DNA of 64,000 nt from Dyadobacter jiangsuensis (GTDB taxonomy: Bacteria; Bacteroidota; Bacteroidia; Cytophagales; Spirosomataceae): contig NZ_PYAS01000023.1 of assembly GCF_003014695.1 (NCBI RefSeq), positions 1 to 64,000 of the forward strand. The letters are read 5' to 3'. Under the pieces are notes generated by a model. That model ran no database searches and was not told the origin of the DNA. It was given only the letters and a program-made list of their open reading frames with translations. The position numbers were made by a program, and so were the translations under genes. Positions 44,601 through 53,582 of the stretch are shown here, piece after piece (position 1 is the first letter of the stretch; every line of letters begins with the position of its first letter).

Positions 44601-45966
44601 AAACTCCGATGCGGTCATTTGTGCCGGCAAGACCATCCAGCTCGACTACCAGATTAAAGGCTCCGAGTTGCAGGGGAACAACTATTTGGTGTTCAGTTTG
44701 CTGAGCGAGGAGGGGAAGCCAGTCAAGCTGGATTCCGTGAATAATGCCGGTGGTCGCATTCAGCTAAAAATACCTGACAATATCTCCGGCGGAACATTCG
44801 CGATCAAAGCTGAGATCGCAGCTTTGCAGGCTTCCGCGTCGATGTTGTATCAACTCTACGCATCGCCCGATCTCACGTTATTCGGAGATAATTCGATCAC
44901 GGCCGGCGAAGCCGCGACCATCTACGTTCGTGCCAATAACAAATTTCCTTCCGGTACCTCTTTTCAACTTTCGGATGGCAAGTCCTACAAGCACACTGCC
45001 CCATATCCCGGTGGCGTTACGGAAATCAAACTGGTTCCCACGGTTACAACTACCTACACATTAAAAGAGCTGAACACGGCATGCGGTACGGGCAGAGTTT
45101 CCGGTTCCGCAACTGTGAAGGTGGAGCCGCGGCTAACCCGATGGCTTTCGGTAGAAGGCATTAGCGGTTTGAAGGGTCCGGATGTTTGCAACTCGGATAC
45201 CATGCTGGTCTTTTTTCATTTGAATGCGGCACCGTCGACGGAAACTATCACTTACGAGGTGCAGCTTTCCGATAGCACCGGGAACAATTTTGCAAGCCTG
45301 CCGACTTCCGGCAACTTTTCCCCGATAGCTGCGGTGGTTCCTGCTAACTTGAAAAAATCTGACTTTTACCGGGTTCGGGTGGTTCCTAAGGATGCGAGCA
45401 TCAGTCCGGGAACAGTGCCGGGCGGCGTGCGTATCGGGCAATATGCTACCGCGAAGGTCCTTACGCCCTCGGTTTACTATGAGCCGGGGCAGAAAGTTGA
45501 TGTAGTGATCGGGTTGGAGGGGAGTTCCCCTTTCTACTACCGCTTTGGAGACGCTAATTTTTCCCAATTCAGAAGCGTGGCTAAATATACCGACACACTC
45601 CGGCTGAGCCCGGCCAGCCCGATGGTTGAGTATCGGATCTTGCAGGTCGGCAACGGATGCGGGCTGGGCAAAGCTGGCGACCCTTCCTCTTTCCGCATTG
45701 AACTCATCACGGGCAATGAGCCATTGCCATCCGGCGAGGTCATTACGTTCGGCCCGAATCCGGCCGGTTCGATACTTTCGGTACAGTTTCAAAATGCCGG
45801 AGCGCGTGACTTGGCACTTTTTAATGTGGCGGGCAAAAGTGTCTATACAGGCCGCTCAATTGCCACTAGTACGGCTATCGATGTTTCTGCGTTAGCTGCC
45901 GGTACCTACATTTTGCAGGTCAGAAAGAAGGCCCTTGTTACAACATACCGGATTATCAAATACTAA
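41662..45966 (+). CDS. Giant T9SS-exported repeat protein, first paralogue
   Basis: A 1434-residue secreted protein. The ATG at 41662 begins a clear signal peptide (MIKQLLILFALCCGFNSFAQ); a TTG 27 bp upstream is less likely. The body has seven repeats of an Ig-like pair: one half starts with a Cys (CIGTELSIDVTIEG.., CEGTEVKVLF, CEGRTVRMRF, CGGDSIAVSV, CVGTEAEIKF, CAGKTIQLDY, CNSDTMLVFF). Most are followed by a half with CGxG (CGYGKLEG, CGTGRVSG, CGLGKAG). A type A sorting domain closes it (ITFGPNPAGSILSVQF, AAGTYILQVRKK). It is probably a surface adhesin or matrix protein. The next gene is a paralogue 22 bp away. Confidence 0.85.
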   Translation: MIKQLLILFALCCGFNSFAQTPTIRINKVNSENYCIGTELSIDVTIEGTFPADNKFTVVAYRYWYDPARRWEYPAVLRGNKLITTLKDAALADPQSFQIKVLSSNPKTETEASGYFRALTKSYVRLTTRWGLSADTLNSNEQVVLALVATPTTPGEVTLNTGEKINLNYSNSDGGAVYPTYINFPKTREGIYAIKEASNVCGALSASGQVRIKVNAGDFMATDLNPEQPCEGTEVKVLFDAGTSSFNAGTKYKIRFASDNVYMDTYKFVDAPATLTGKNELTARVPDNLLSVMRNDGIYVGIVTENPSSVSINKALKVNIYPKPSFSLEAEKNTISLGEQPRIGGNPKGLPPYQFTLTSGETFNYYIQVSPEKTTQYQVKKFESGCGVIENPPQAPLVLTVRPSLLLGDPGTSAKVGPFCEGRTVRMRFRAVGVNAQTTYTVEGTTYSGTKFTFPAKITGDSLEFFIPQRASEDPTRDYGNITSLRAVSANPALTSDYTVASVQSPPFMTAGQNYQPSVPYPSGIRLDYNLWGGLPYTVELMDGTKETYDYRNIYYNLFVRKDTTFRVKSISNECFTNSNLPGFPIKVVKPADTTPALFTRMLSTVDRCGGDSIAVSVNFAGNFEAGNRFALSYPYADQTSPDPFQNLTKQGTYKIALVDRPEDYLASFSLSSTLPRLTSQSGYFYVRAKPQKPSIYPYTSKEYPETMYLGESPRVVVYASKYSTLKYSLDGKEQTIGTDHNGMQSVPLELTNGKVSEFKLISVTNPCGTYNSDITGYFKGIGYKLVLERTDLSIYHCVGTEAEIKFGTESGTAGVATKFTLEISKSGDQNSYSEIATATDSRVFKFKVPDLTAGSYYLRARSSDGIYSQAINYLVGKVPTSGSFDGSSRDVLYAQTLTVPYGSGIVLSTVIDGDQPWGIMYSDGTQQLVGPNYTSYSVIVNAPQVFTISKIWNSCGYGKLEGSVTVKVKPVVELKKYPENSDAVICAGKTIQLDYQIKGSELQGNNYLVFSLLSEEGKPVKLDSVNNAGGRIQLKIPDNISGGTFAIKAEIAALQASASMLYQLYASPDLTLFGDNSITAGEAATIYVRANNKFPSGTSFQLSDGKSYKHTAPYPGGVTEIKLVPTVTTTYTLKELNTACGTGRVSGSATVKVEPRLTRWLSVEGISGLKGPDVCNSDTMLVFFHLNAAPSTETITYEVQLSDSTGNNFASLPTSGNFSPIAAVVPANLKKSDFYRVRVVPKDASISPGTVPGGVRIGQYATAKVLTPSVYYEPGQKVDVVIGLEGSSPFYYRFGDANFSQFRSVAKYTDTLRLSPASPMVEYRILQVGNGCGLGKAGDPSSFRIELITGNEPLPSGEVITFGPNPAGSILSVQFQNAGARDLALFNVAGKSVYTGRSIATSTAIDVSALAAGTYILQVRKKALVTTYRIIKY

Positions 45967-45988
45967 ACCTCTATCGGGAATCGCCCTC

Positions 45989-48900
45989 ATGAAGTTGAGA
46001 AAATTGTTGCTTGCTGCATTGTGCCTTTTTGCCAAACCTGCATTTGCTCAGGATACCGAGGCAAGAATATCGGTCGAAAACGACTACTATGCGCCCATTT
46101 GCTCATTTAAGGAAATGAAAATCCGGGGGTCGGTTACCGGAAAGTTCAATAGCGACAACAAGTTTTACGTGGAGCTGATCTCCGGCGTGGATTTCAAACC
46201 GGTCGGCCGGTATGAGGCGGTATATCAAAACGGCAATTTCGTTTTCTCCGTTGGTGACGACAAAGCGGGCGGTAGCGAGCGGATCACATTCAAAGTGTTG
46301 TCGACCAGTCCTGCCACCGAAACCTACCCACTTTCAAGGCCGTTTTACAGCCGGGGCCAGGTGTCGCTCGCACGCGACGCCGGCATGCCTGATACGTTGA
46401 ACGCGGGTATACCTATGGGTATTTTTGCCAATGTTTCAACCAATAACCCGGTCCGCGTGACGCTGAACGATAGTTCCACCCACGAAGTACGCTGGTCGTC
46501 GGACAAGCAGGTACTGTCGCTGGCTGCTTCTGCTTCTACTGAGTTTTTTATCGTAAAAGCGGTTAACAGCTGTGAAGTAGCAGTTCCATTCTCAGGCAAA
46601 ATCTCCGTCAAAATCAATCCGGTGACGATTATCCCGACTAAAATCACCAATGACGTACTTTGTGAGGGGAGTGAAATCCAGTTGAAATACGCGGTAGCAG
46701 GCGGTACCATTCCGGAGTCGGCGACATTCAAACTACGCCTTTTGATTGAAAACAATCCTCAAACCATTATTGAAATACCTGCTCAGCGGAAAGGTGAAGG
46801 TATATTGACTGCTAAAATCCCGGATAACATTCTTACCTACTCATCCTATTTGAAAGCGGCGATCGTAGTCAATGGCCCCAAAATGGTAAGTCCGTATTCG
46901 GAGAGTTTCCAGGTACATGAAAAGCCGACGGCAAGCTTTCAGAGCGAAAGCGGCACCGCGCGCATGCGCCAACAGATCACGATGTGGTTCAATGTATCGG
47001 GCCCAGCGCCGCACGTAATCGAGCTGAGCAACGGGCGGTCCTACCAGCTTGATAACAATCGCAACATCAATCTTTACCTGCTAAAAACAGAAACCTTTTC
47101 CATTAAATCCCTCAAAACGGCTTGCGGCGTAACCACGGATCTGCCGAAACAGAACATTGTGATGACCATACCCGATGGTATTGTGATAAATGGCGATCCG
47201 TTTCCGAAATGGGAGGTTTGTGAAAATCAAACCGTTCGTCTTCCGTTCGCAGCTAACGTGCCGCTCAATGCGAATACGAAGTTTACTTTCGAAGGAATTA
47301 CCGCAAAGAAAACCGTATATAAGTTTGAAGCTAAACTGGTTAACGACTCGCTCGAATTCTTCATTCCCCATTCGCCGGCGTCGTGGGTAACGGAGGGATA
47401 TTTCAGCATTACCGATTTTCGCGTAACAACCACCAATCCTTCGTACGCATCCGAATACCGCAACGGGCTTACTATCCGGGGGATCCCGCGGATCAGCTTT
47501 GAAACTTACCAGCCCAGGACACTGCCTTATCCCAAGTATTATGAGTACAAATTGCTGGTGCACGGTGGCGCTCCTTTCGGGATGACGGACGAATCGGGGT
47601 ATAAAAGTTATTGGAGGTATGGCGAGAGATCGGATCGTATTTTTGTGCCGACATCCGGTAATTATGGCCCCAAATCGGTCGAGAACGCCTGTTATGCAAC
47701 CTCCGATTTGGCTAAAATGAATTTTACGGTACAGCCGTATTCCGGCCAGCAGCCGGTTATAATAGTACACCCTCCCGCGAAAAGGTATTACTGCGAAACC
47801 GACAGTGTTGAGGTTTGGTTTGAAACACTTGGAAAATTTGACTCTGGTAATGAATTCAGGATAAAGAGATATGATGGCGTGGACGGCGGCTGGCTGAAAG
47901 TAAGCAAGCCGGGCAAGTACAAGTTGCCGGCGCTGGCGTTGGAAAGCAATACTTACACCCAGGTTGGGGTGGAGTCAACAAGTCCGGTGGTAAAAGGCGG
48001 CTCGGATATCTGGCTGGTTGTGAACAAAAAACCGGAGCTGCAATCGCTGGACGAGCTCAGCCGCTCGACGCCGGAAAGACCGGAAATATTCAACGTCGAC
48101 CAAATACCCGCTGTATCTACCCAACTCAAAGAAGGCTCTCCCTATACTGCCGAGTGGACAGACGGCGTCAAAAACTATCATTTCGAAGAAAAGCTGCAAT
48201 ACGAGGCATTTTATCCCCCTATGACGAGGGGAAAGGTCACTCCTTACACGCTCAAATCAGTCGGGAATGCCTGTGGCAATACCAATTTCGACCTGACCAT
48301 GTACTTCTATTGGAAGGCATACGATTTGGCGATCGATTATTTCACGGACAACCAGGTGTTTTGCACCGGAGAGGAACTAGTTGTACCATTTCAGGTCAGA
48401 AATGGCTCCGCGCCTAATGGTACTACTTTCCGCCTGCGTCTTGTTAAGGACGATGGCAGTGTTCAGACTGTCGCTTCCGGCACTTCGCTGGCTGATTTGA
48501 AGTACATTATCCCGGATACAATGGAAGGGGTCTACCACCTTTGGGTGAGTTCCGACGCAGGTACCTCTTCACAATTGAAAACAATTAAGGTTAAAAAGAA
48601 ACCTACCGCAACGATTACATACAGAAAACAGGCGCCGGGCACTGCTGCCGAAATCGAATTTGGAGAATCGGTGTTTGTCGATTACCAGCTAACCGGAGGG
48701 AGTCCGTGGAAGGTTCTTTTAGAGGGAAGAAGCGAGACTGTGGAGACTGAGGAAGTGTACTGGCGTCAGTATGAAGTCGTAAAATCAACAATTTTTAAAC
48801 TTACATCGGTGAGCAACGAATGCGGTTATGGATCGGTGTCGGGGAATGTTCCCGTGAAGATCAAGCCTAAAATCGTGACATTCGCTCCTGCCACGTCTGT

Positions 48901-50239
48901 GTGCGGAGGAAATACACTTGGTGTGAGGTACGAGGTGGGCGGGGATATTCCAGTAGGAGAGAAAATCGGATTCTTCCTCACAAATGCAAATGGTTCCCGA
49001 TTTGACCTGCTTTCCGCAACGTCGGCCAGGGGGACTATTTCGTTGCCTGTTCCGACAAGTCTGGCTCCGGGCAGCTACACGATAACCTGTTACATTACCG
49101 GTTCCGATATTTCTGTTTCTCAGCAAATCTCGATCGTCAGAGCTCCGGACATTGAATTGATGGGCTATACGACGATTAACCCGGGAGAAGCAGCGTATAT
49201 TCAGGTACGGCCTAAGACGATCGGCAACCAGACCGTAGATGTGACCTTTTCCGACGGAGTGACATTAAACTTCCTAATGCCCGGCTTGTCGTCTGTCTAT
49301 GACGTGCGCGTTGTTCCTGCCAAAACTACTACTTACACCATTGTATCCGCGTCGGGAAGTTGTGGTCCGGTGAAGGCTTCGGGCAGTGCTACTGTTGTGG
49401 TTAATGCACCCTCCGAGCGAAAAATCAGGGTCACCAACCTGAACAAATTTCGCACATTTTGCGAGAAGGATACATTGCTCGTGCATTTCTCTCAATCAGG
49501 TACGTTTTCAGCGGGTAACCAGTTTACAGTGCAATTTCGTGATACCCAGGGCAAGCTCGTCGGATCAGTGCCGGCGTCAGGCAAGACCACCCCTTTACAG
49601 GCAATCGTTCCCGCAGGACTTACTCCGGGCGAAGGGTACCGCGTAAGAATTACCGCCAGCGATGCGAACACGGCTTCCAGCGACTTCCAGCAGGTGATGA
49701 TGTTAAGTGAAAAAGCCAGTGCCGCTTTCGCATCCGACAATGCAATCCTGGATGAAACGGGCCGGGCGAAAGTAGTCGTTTTGCTGAAAGGTACCGGGCA
49801 GTGGCAGTACCGGTACGGAAATGATGTGGGTTCCGTCGCGCGCTTTGCCGACGTTTCCCCCGACACCATTCTCATCACCAGCAAAGAGCCATCGGCCTAT
49901 TTCAAACTGCTATCGGTAAGCAATGGGTGCGGGGCGGGCACGCTCAACGAGCCTTCGATCGTCAAGGTAGAGGTGATACTGGGTACGGAAGATCCGGATA
50001 TCAATGCGGGTGAAATGTCAGTAGGGCCAAATCCCACATCCGCGATAGTGATTATCCGTTTCAAAACAGGCGTAAAAAGAAGCCTTTCCCTCTACAATGC
50101 GAGCGGGGCAAAGGTTTGGGCCAAAACCAGTTCCGCCAACGAGGAGGCGATCGATATGAAGTCATATCCTGCCGGAATTTATTTGTTCAAAGCGGAGCAT
50201 AATGGCAAGATGCAGCTTTTCAGGGTTCTTAAAGAGTGA
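45989..50239 (+). CDS. Giant T9SS-exported repeat protein, second paralogue
   Basis: A 1416-residue paralogue of the preceding protein. Signal peptide MKLRKLLLAALCLFAKPAFAQ from ATG 45989 (an upstream TTG inside the previous gene is rejected). It has seven Cys-led halves (CSFKEMKIRG, CEGSEIQLKY, CENQTVRLPF, CETDSVEVWF, CTGEELVVPF, CGGNTLGVRY, CEKDTLLVHF), with CG halves such as CGYGSVSG, CGPVKASG and CGAGTLNE. The C-terminal sorting domain is MSVGPNPTSAIVIIRF ... PAGIYLFKAEHNGK. The same modular order as its neighbour shows a whole-gene duplication. Confidence 0.85.
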   Translation: MKLRKLLLAALCLFAKPAFAQDTEARISVENDYYAPICSFKEMKIRGSVTGKFNSDNKFYVELISGVDFKPVGRYEAVYQNGNFVFSVGDDKAGGSERITFKVLSTSPATETYPLSRPFYSRGQVSLARDAGMPDTLNAGIPMGIFANVSTNNPVRVTLNDSSTHEVRWSSDKQVLSLAASASTEFFIVKAVNSCEVAVPFSGKISVKINPVTIIPTKITNDVLCEGSEIQLKYAVAGGTIPESATFKLRLLIENNPQTIIEIPAQRKGEGILTAKIPDNILTYSSYLKAAIVVNGPKMVSPYSESFQVHEKPTASFQSESGTARMRQQITMWFNVSGPAPHVIELSNGRSYQLDNNRNINLYLLKTETFSIKSLKTACGVTTDLPKQNIVMTIPDGIVINGDPFPKWEVCENQTVRLPFAANVPLNANTKFTFEGITAKKTVYKFEAKLVNDSLEFFIPHSPASWVTEGYFSITDFRVTTTNPSYASEYRNGLTIRGIPRISFETYQPRTLPYPKYYEYKLLVHGGAPFGMTDESGYKSYWRYGERSDRIFVPTSGNYGPKSVENACYATSDLAKMNFTVQPYSGQQPVIIVHPPAKRYYCETDSVEVWFETLGKFDSGNEFRIKRYDGVDGGWLKVSKPGKYKLPALALESNTYTQVGVESTSPVVKGGSDIWLVVNKKPELQSLDELSRSTPERPEIFNVDQIPAVSTQLKEGSPYTAEWTDGVKNYHFEEKLQYEAFYPPMTRGKVTPYTLKSVGNACGNTNFDLTMYFYWKAYDLAIDYFTDNQVFCTGEELVVPFQVRNGSAPNGTTFRLRLVKDDGSVQTVASGTSLADLKYIIPDTMEGVYHLWVSSDAGTSSQLKTIKVKKKPTATITYRKQAPGTAAEIEFGESVFVDYQLTGGSPWKVLLEGRSETVETEEVYWRQYEVVKSTIFKLTSVSNECGYGSVSGNVPVKIKPKIVTFAPATSVCGGNTLGVRYEVGGDIPVGEKIGFFLTNANGSRFDLLSATSARGTISLPVPTSLAPGSYTITCYITGSDISVSQQISIVRAPDIELMGYTTINPGEAAYIQVRPKTIGNQTVDVTFSDGVTLNFLMPGLSSVYDVRVVPAKTTTYTIVSASGSCGPVKASGSATVVVNAPSERKIRVTNLNKFRTFCEKDTLLVHFSQSGTFSAGNQFTVQFRDTQGKLVGSVPASGKTTPLQAIVPAGLTPGEGYRVRITASDANTASSDFQQVMMLSEKASAAFASDNAILDETGRAKVVVLLKGTGQWQYRYGNDVGSVARFADVSPDTILITSKEPSAYFKLLSVSNGCGAGTLNEPSIVKVEVILGTEDPDINAGEMSVGPNPTSAIVIIRFKTGVKRSLSLYNASGAKVWAKTSSANEEAIDMKSYPAGIYLFKAEHNGKMQLFRVLKE

Positions 50240-50583
50240 CAGTTTTTCGTGATTTGGTTTGTCTGCACGCACTGCTTTTCGGTGGTGAGAAACCCTCTAT
50301 GTTGTGAGTGTAGCTCGGATAAAAGACCGGGTAAATCCTATTCTTTGCACCGCCGGACTGTAATAAGTACGGATGGTGTAATTCGATGGCACGAAGCGGG
50401 TTACCTTATGTAACCGGTAAATCAGTATTGGAGTGAAAAAGCCAAAATAATCTCGCTTTTTTATAATTTTCTTCCGGTAATCTTCAGCGCACGCTCGTTC
50501 CACATTCTTGGAGAGTTACTAATCGGACCATCATTAGTTCGAACTGAGTCCAATGCAGCAAGCTTCTTATCACACTGAAAATT
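50240..50583. other. Non-coding gap before the protease-PLD gene
   Basis: About 344 bp with no supported gene. It holds the inverted repeat GGTTAC-cttat-GTAACC at 50399-50415 and AT-rich sequence near 50458-50472, where a promoter for the accessory operon could lie. No exact TAnnTTTG element is present, so the promoter is not assigned. Confidence 0.45.
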
Positions 50584-53337
50584 ATGGCACAGTTTTCCTC
50601 AGAGCAGATCCTGGCTTCCATCAAAAGGTTTGAAAATCTAGATCCGGAGCTTTTTTTAGAATTGCATAGCAAGCTGCCGACACTTTCTACGGGGGAAGGA
50701 ATTCAACCGCGGGTTGCTTTTCGCGGGTTGGCAGAGGCCGAAGTAAGGAGCGTAGACGGCAGTATTGAGGGGATGGTTCCTGAAACCATTGTTCGTCCGT
50801 TTGCGAGACCGGTGATGGTGATACGTGACAACAGGGTAACAACCGAATTTCTTGGTCCCGAAAGCCAGGTCTGGGCGGATCGCATTCAAATAGCCCAAAG
50901 TATACTGGATAGGGTTATCCCGGCGATCGGCCGCATTGAGCTAAGTCATAATCCCGATTTCAGCTGGGTAGGGACAGGTTGGCTAGTAGCCAAAGACATT
51001 ATTGTGACCAACCGGCACGTTGCTCAGGAATTCGGAAGGCAGAGCGGGCAGGGTTTTACTTTTAAAGCAGGTGTCAACGGGCTGCCCATGGCATCGCAGA
51101 TCGATTTTCTTGAGGAGGATCAGCGACGGACTGCGCTCGAGTACGCCGTCGACGCGATTCTTTGGATTGCACCATCAGGTGAATCGGACGTCGCTTTTAT
51201 GCGTGTGTCCAGGAAGTTGACAGACCTTCCACTGGCTTCGCCCATCTTGCTGGCCGAGCACCTCAATGATGTGGAATTCATTGCTACGATCGGGTACCCG
51301 GCGAGGGATTCACGGGTGCCTGATCAGGCGCTGGTCCGGCGACTTTTTGGAGATGTGTATGATAAAAAGCGCCTTGCTCCCGGCCAGATTATTAGTGCCG
51401 GACTGGATGAAATTCAACACGATTGTTCTACTCTGGGTGGAAATTCCGGGTCGCCGCTGATCAATTTGAAGACAGGTGAAGCGGTGGGGCTGCATTTCTC
51501 CGGCCTGTTTATGGAGGCAAATTTTGCAGTGCCGGCTCCGAAGGTAAGCGATCTTTTGCGGCGGGTGCAGAGAGGAGAGCTTCCGGGCAAGGCAGCGGCG
51601 GGGACTGCCATCTCACAAACGTCTCAACCATTGCCTTCCAGCACAACACCAGGAAGTTATACGTTTCAAATTCAGGTGCCTATTGAAATAACCGTGAAGG
51701 TAAACACTCCGGCAGTTATAGACGCCAGCGTGCAGGCTATCAACGGAACGATGTCTGCGGAGAATATTTTTGAAAGTGCAATGGCGACCGTGCGCCAAAT
51801 GGCAGCCAATGATCCAAATATAATCGAGGTTCGCCGGGGGTACCGGTTTAAGAGAGGTTGGATTACCAATGAAAGAGTGGTAGTGGTCGAGGTAAAGGAA
51901 AAACAGTCGTACAATAAGTTGAGAGAGTCGGGTATACAGGCGATTCCAAGTCAGGTTTTAGGAATCGGAACCGACGTACGCACAGCATCGGTGCCCGATC
52001 AACTGGAGCATTTGGGAATTGACATTTTTGCCCTGGAGGCACGTGCCCGTGCCGGGTTCTATCGTGAGCCGGCAAATTTATCCCTGCCGGTTGTGAGGGA
52101 CAAGATGAAAGCAGTTTTCCACGTTAGTCCGGATTCCGGATTCCCGAACTTAAAGGCATTTCTTAGCCGGGTAGAGCGGAAGCTTACGGCTACCATCTAT
52201 GAATGGGAAGCCGAGCACATCAGCGACGCAGTGGCGAATGCCGTAAGAAAAGAAGGAGTAACGCTGAAAATGGTCACGCAACGGCCAGGAACCAAGGCCG
52301 CCGTGGAGGATATGAAAGCTCGCGTCGGGGCAAAGTTCGAGCACGTATTTGCGTCGGTCGGTAGTGGAAAGTTGTTTCCTTCGGCCTATCACATAAAAGT
52401 GGCTTCCAGAGACGACGAAGAGATCTGGTTATCAAGTGGAAACTGGAAAAAATCAAACCAGGATGATATCAGCCCGGCGCGGCAGAATTCGACTTCGATG
52501 CGGGCCTTGCGGGAGCACAACCGGGAGTGGCATGCTATTATCGAAAACGCAGAATTAGCTGTGATTTTCAAAAATTACATAGATTTTGATTTCGATGAAG
52601 CCCGGCGGGTTCCCATTGACGAGGGTGTCGAGGTAATTTTTCCTGATATTTTTGTTCCGGAAGCAGCCTTTGTGGTGGAAGCAGAGCGATTGGTCAGAGC
52701 TAAATACTTCGACCCGCTTACCGTCAATAAAGTGCTTGAAATTCAGCCGTTACTCACGCCGGATCGTACGGAAAGAGGAGTGAGGCAGTATATGTCATTT
52801 GCATTGGCAATGATTCAAAAGGCTACCCGAAAAATTTATCTGGAAAATCAGTCTTTCAACCTTCTTGAAGAGAACGTTGCTGAGTTTGAAGAATTTTTTT
52901 CAGCCTTGAAGGCCAAGCAGCAGTCGGGTATCGACGTGAGAATTATTTTTCGGGATAGCCGGGAATTTGGTGCGGCGAATGGACCCAAATTACAGAAGCT
53001 GCTGGAAAGGTTGAAAGATTTCGGCTTTGATACCGACTTTATCCGGGTACAAAAAGGATGTCATACCAAAGGCATTATCGTCGATTCGGCCGAGGTACTA
53101 CTCGGTAGCCATAACCTGACGAATGAAGGTAGCCTTTTCAACCGGGATGCCAGCCTTATTGTCCGCGATGCACAGGTTGCCGCATACTTCGAGCAGATCT
53201 TCCTTTTTGACTGGGAGGTGTTGGCCACACAGGAATCTGACGAACTAGTTGCAGGTATTATGGTTGCCCAGCCGGGTCAGGAAACTCCTCCCGGATTTCG
53301 CAGGGTTTCAATCGCTGAAATGCTTGGAGAGAGTTGA
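50584..53337 (+). CDS. Trypsin-like protease fused to phospholipase D-like region
   Basis: A 917-residue protein with no signal peptide, so cytoplasmic. A V8/trypsin-type protease occupies about 110-335 with an intact triad: His145 (VTNRHVAQ), Asp202 (GESDVAFM) and Ser288 (LGGNSGSPL). Residues about 410-470 (RRGYRFKRGWITNERVVVVEV.., IPSQVLGIGTDVRTA) resemble the small domain of the next two proteins. The C-terminal half is phospholipase-D-like with two HxKx4D motifs: His603-Lys605-Asp610 and His827-Lys829-Asp834, the second followed by GSHNLTNEG. Protease-effector fusions are known in bacterial conflict systems, where the protease activates or processes a partner. Whether this one cleaves lipid, nucleic acid or itself is unknown. 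Confidence 0.8.
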   Translation: MAQFSSEQILASIKRFENLDPELFLELHSKLPTLSTGEGIQPRVAFRGLAEAEVRSVDGSIEGMVPETIVRPFARPVMVIRDNRVTTEFLGPESQVWADRIQIAQSILDRVIPAIGRIELSHNPDFSWVGTGWLVAKDIIVTNRHVAQEFGRQSGQGFTFKAGVNGLPMASQIDFLEEDQRRTALEYAVDAILWIAPSGESDVAFMRVSRKLTDLPLASPILLAEHLNDVEFIATIGYPARDSRVPDQALVRRLFGDVYDKKRLAPGQIISAGLDEIQHDCSTLGGNSGSPLINLKTGEAVGLHFSGLFMEANFAVPAPKVSDLLRRVQRGELPGKAAAGTAISQTSQPLPSSTTPGSYTFQIQVPIEITVKVNTPAVIDASVQAINGTMSAENIFESAMATVRQMAANDPNIIEVRRGYRFKRGWITNERVVVVEVKEKQSYNKLRESGIQAIPSQVLGIGTDVRTASVPDQLEHLGIDIFALEARARAGFYREPANLSLPVVRDKMKAVFHVSPDSGFPNLKAFLSRVERKLTATIYEWEAEHISDAVANAVRKEGVTLKMVTQRPGTKAAVEDMKARVGAKFEHVFASVGSGKLFPSAYHIKVASRDDEEIWLSSGNWKKSNQDDISPARQNSTSMRALREHNREWHAIIENAELAVIFKNYIDFDFDEARRVPIDEGVEVIFPDIFVPEAAFVVEAERLVRAKYFDPLTVNKVLEIQPLLTPDRTERGVRQYMSFALAMIQKATRKIYLENQSFNLLEENVAEFEEFFSALKAKQQSGIDVRIIFRDSREFGAANGPKLQKLLERLKDFGFDTDFIRVQKGCHTKGIIVDSAEVLLGSHNLTNEGSLFNRDASLIVRDAQVAAYFEQIFLFDWEVLATQESDELVAGIMVAQPGQETPPGFRRVSIAEMLGES

Positions 53338-53582
53338 ATCGAAGCCGGGATACGAAGTATGATAGCTTTGATAGAGCTAAATGCATATTGAAAATGGTTT
53401 CGGCCAGCTCTTGTTTATTTGCTTGAGCAATTAGTTAACGGATATTTTTTATCGATATATTCATATAATTTGCCGCCAATCTAATCAAACTAGTTCTACG
53501 AGATTGATAGTTAAGTCGTAGAAATCCTGTGGAGATTTACCCGTGTCCGGAATTGCCTAAATAGCTATAAAAGTCCTGAACT

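Noticed and set aside
50297..50503. 68-residue leftward frame in the gap before the protease-PLD gene
   Set aside because: No family, no promoter and poor composition for a coding sequence.
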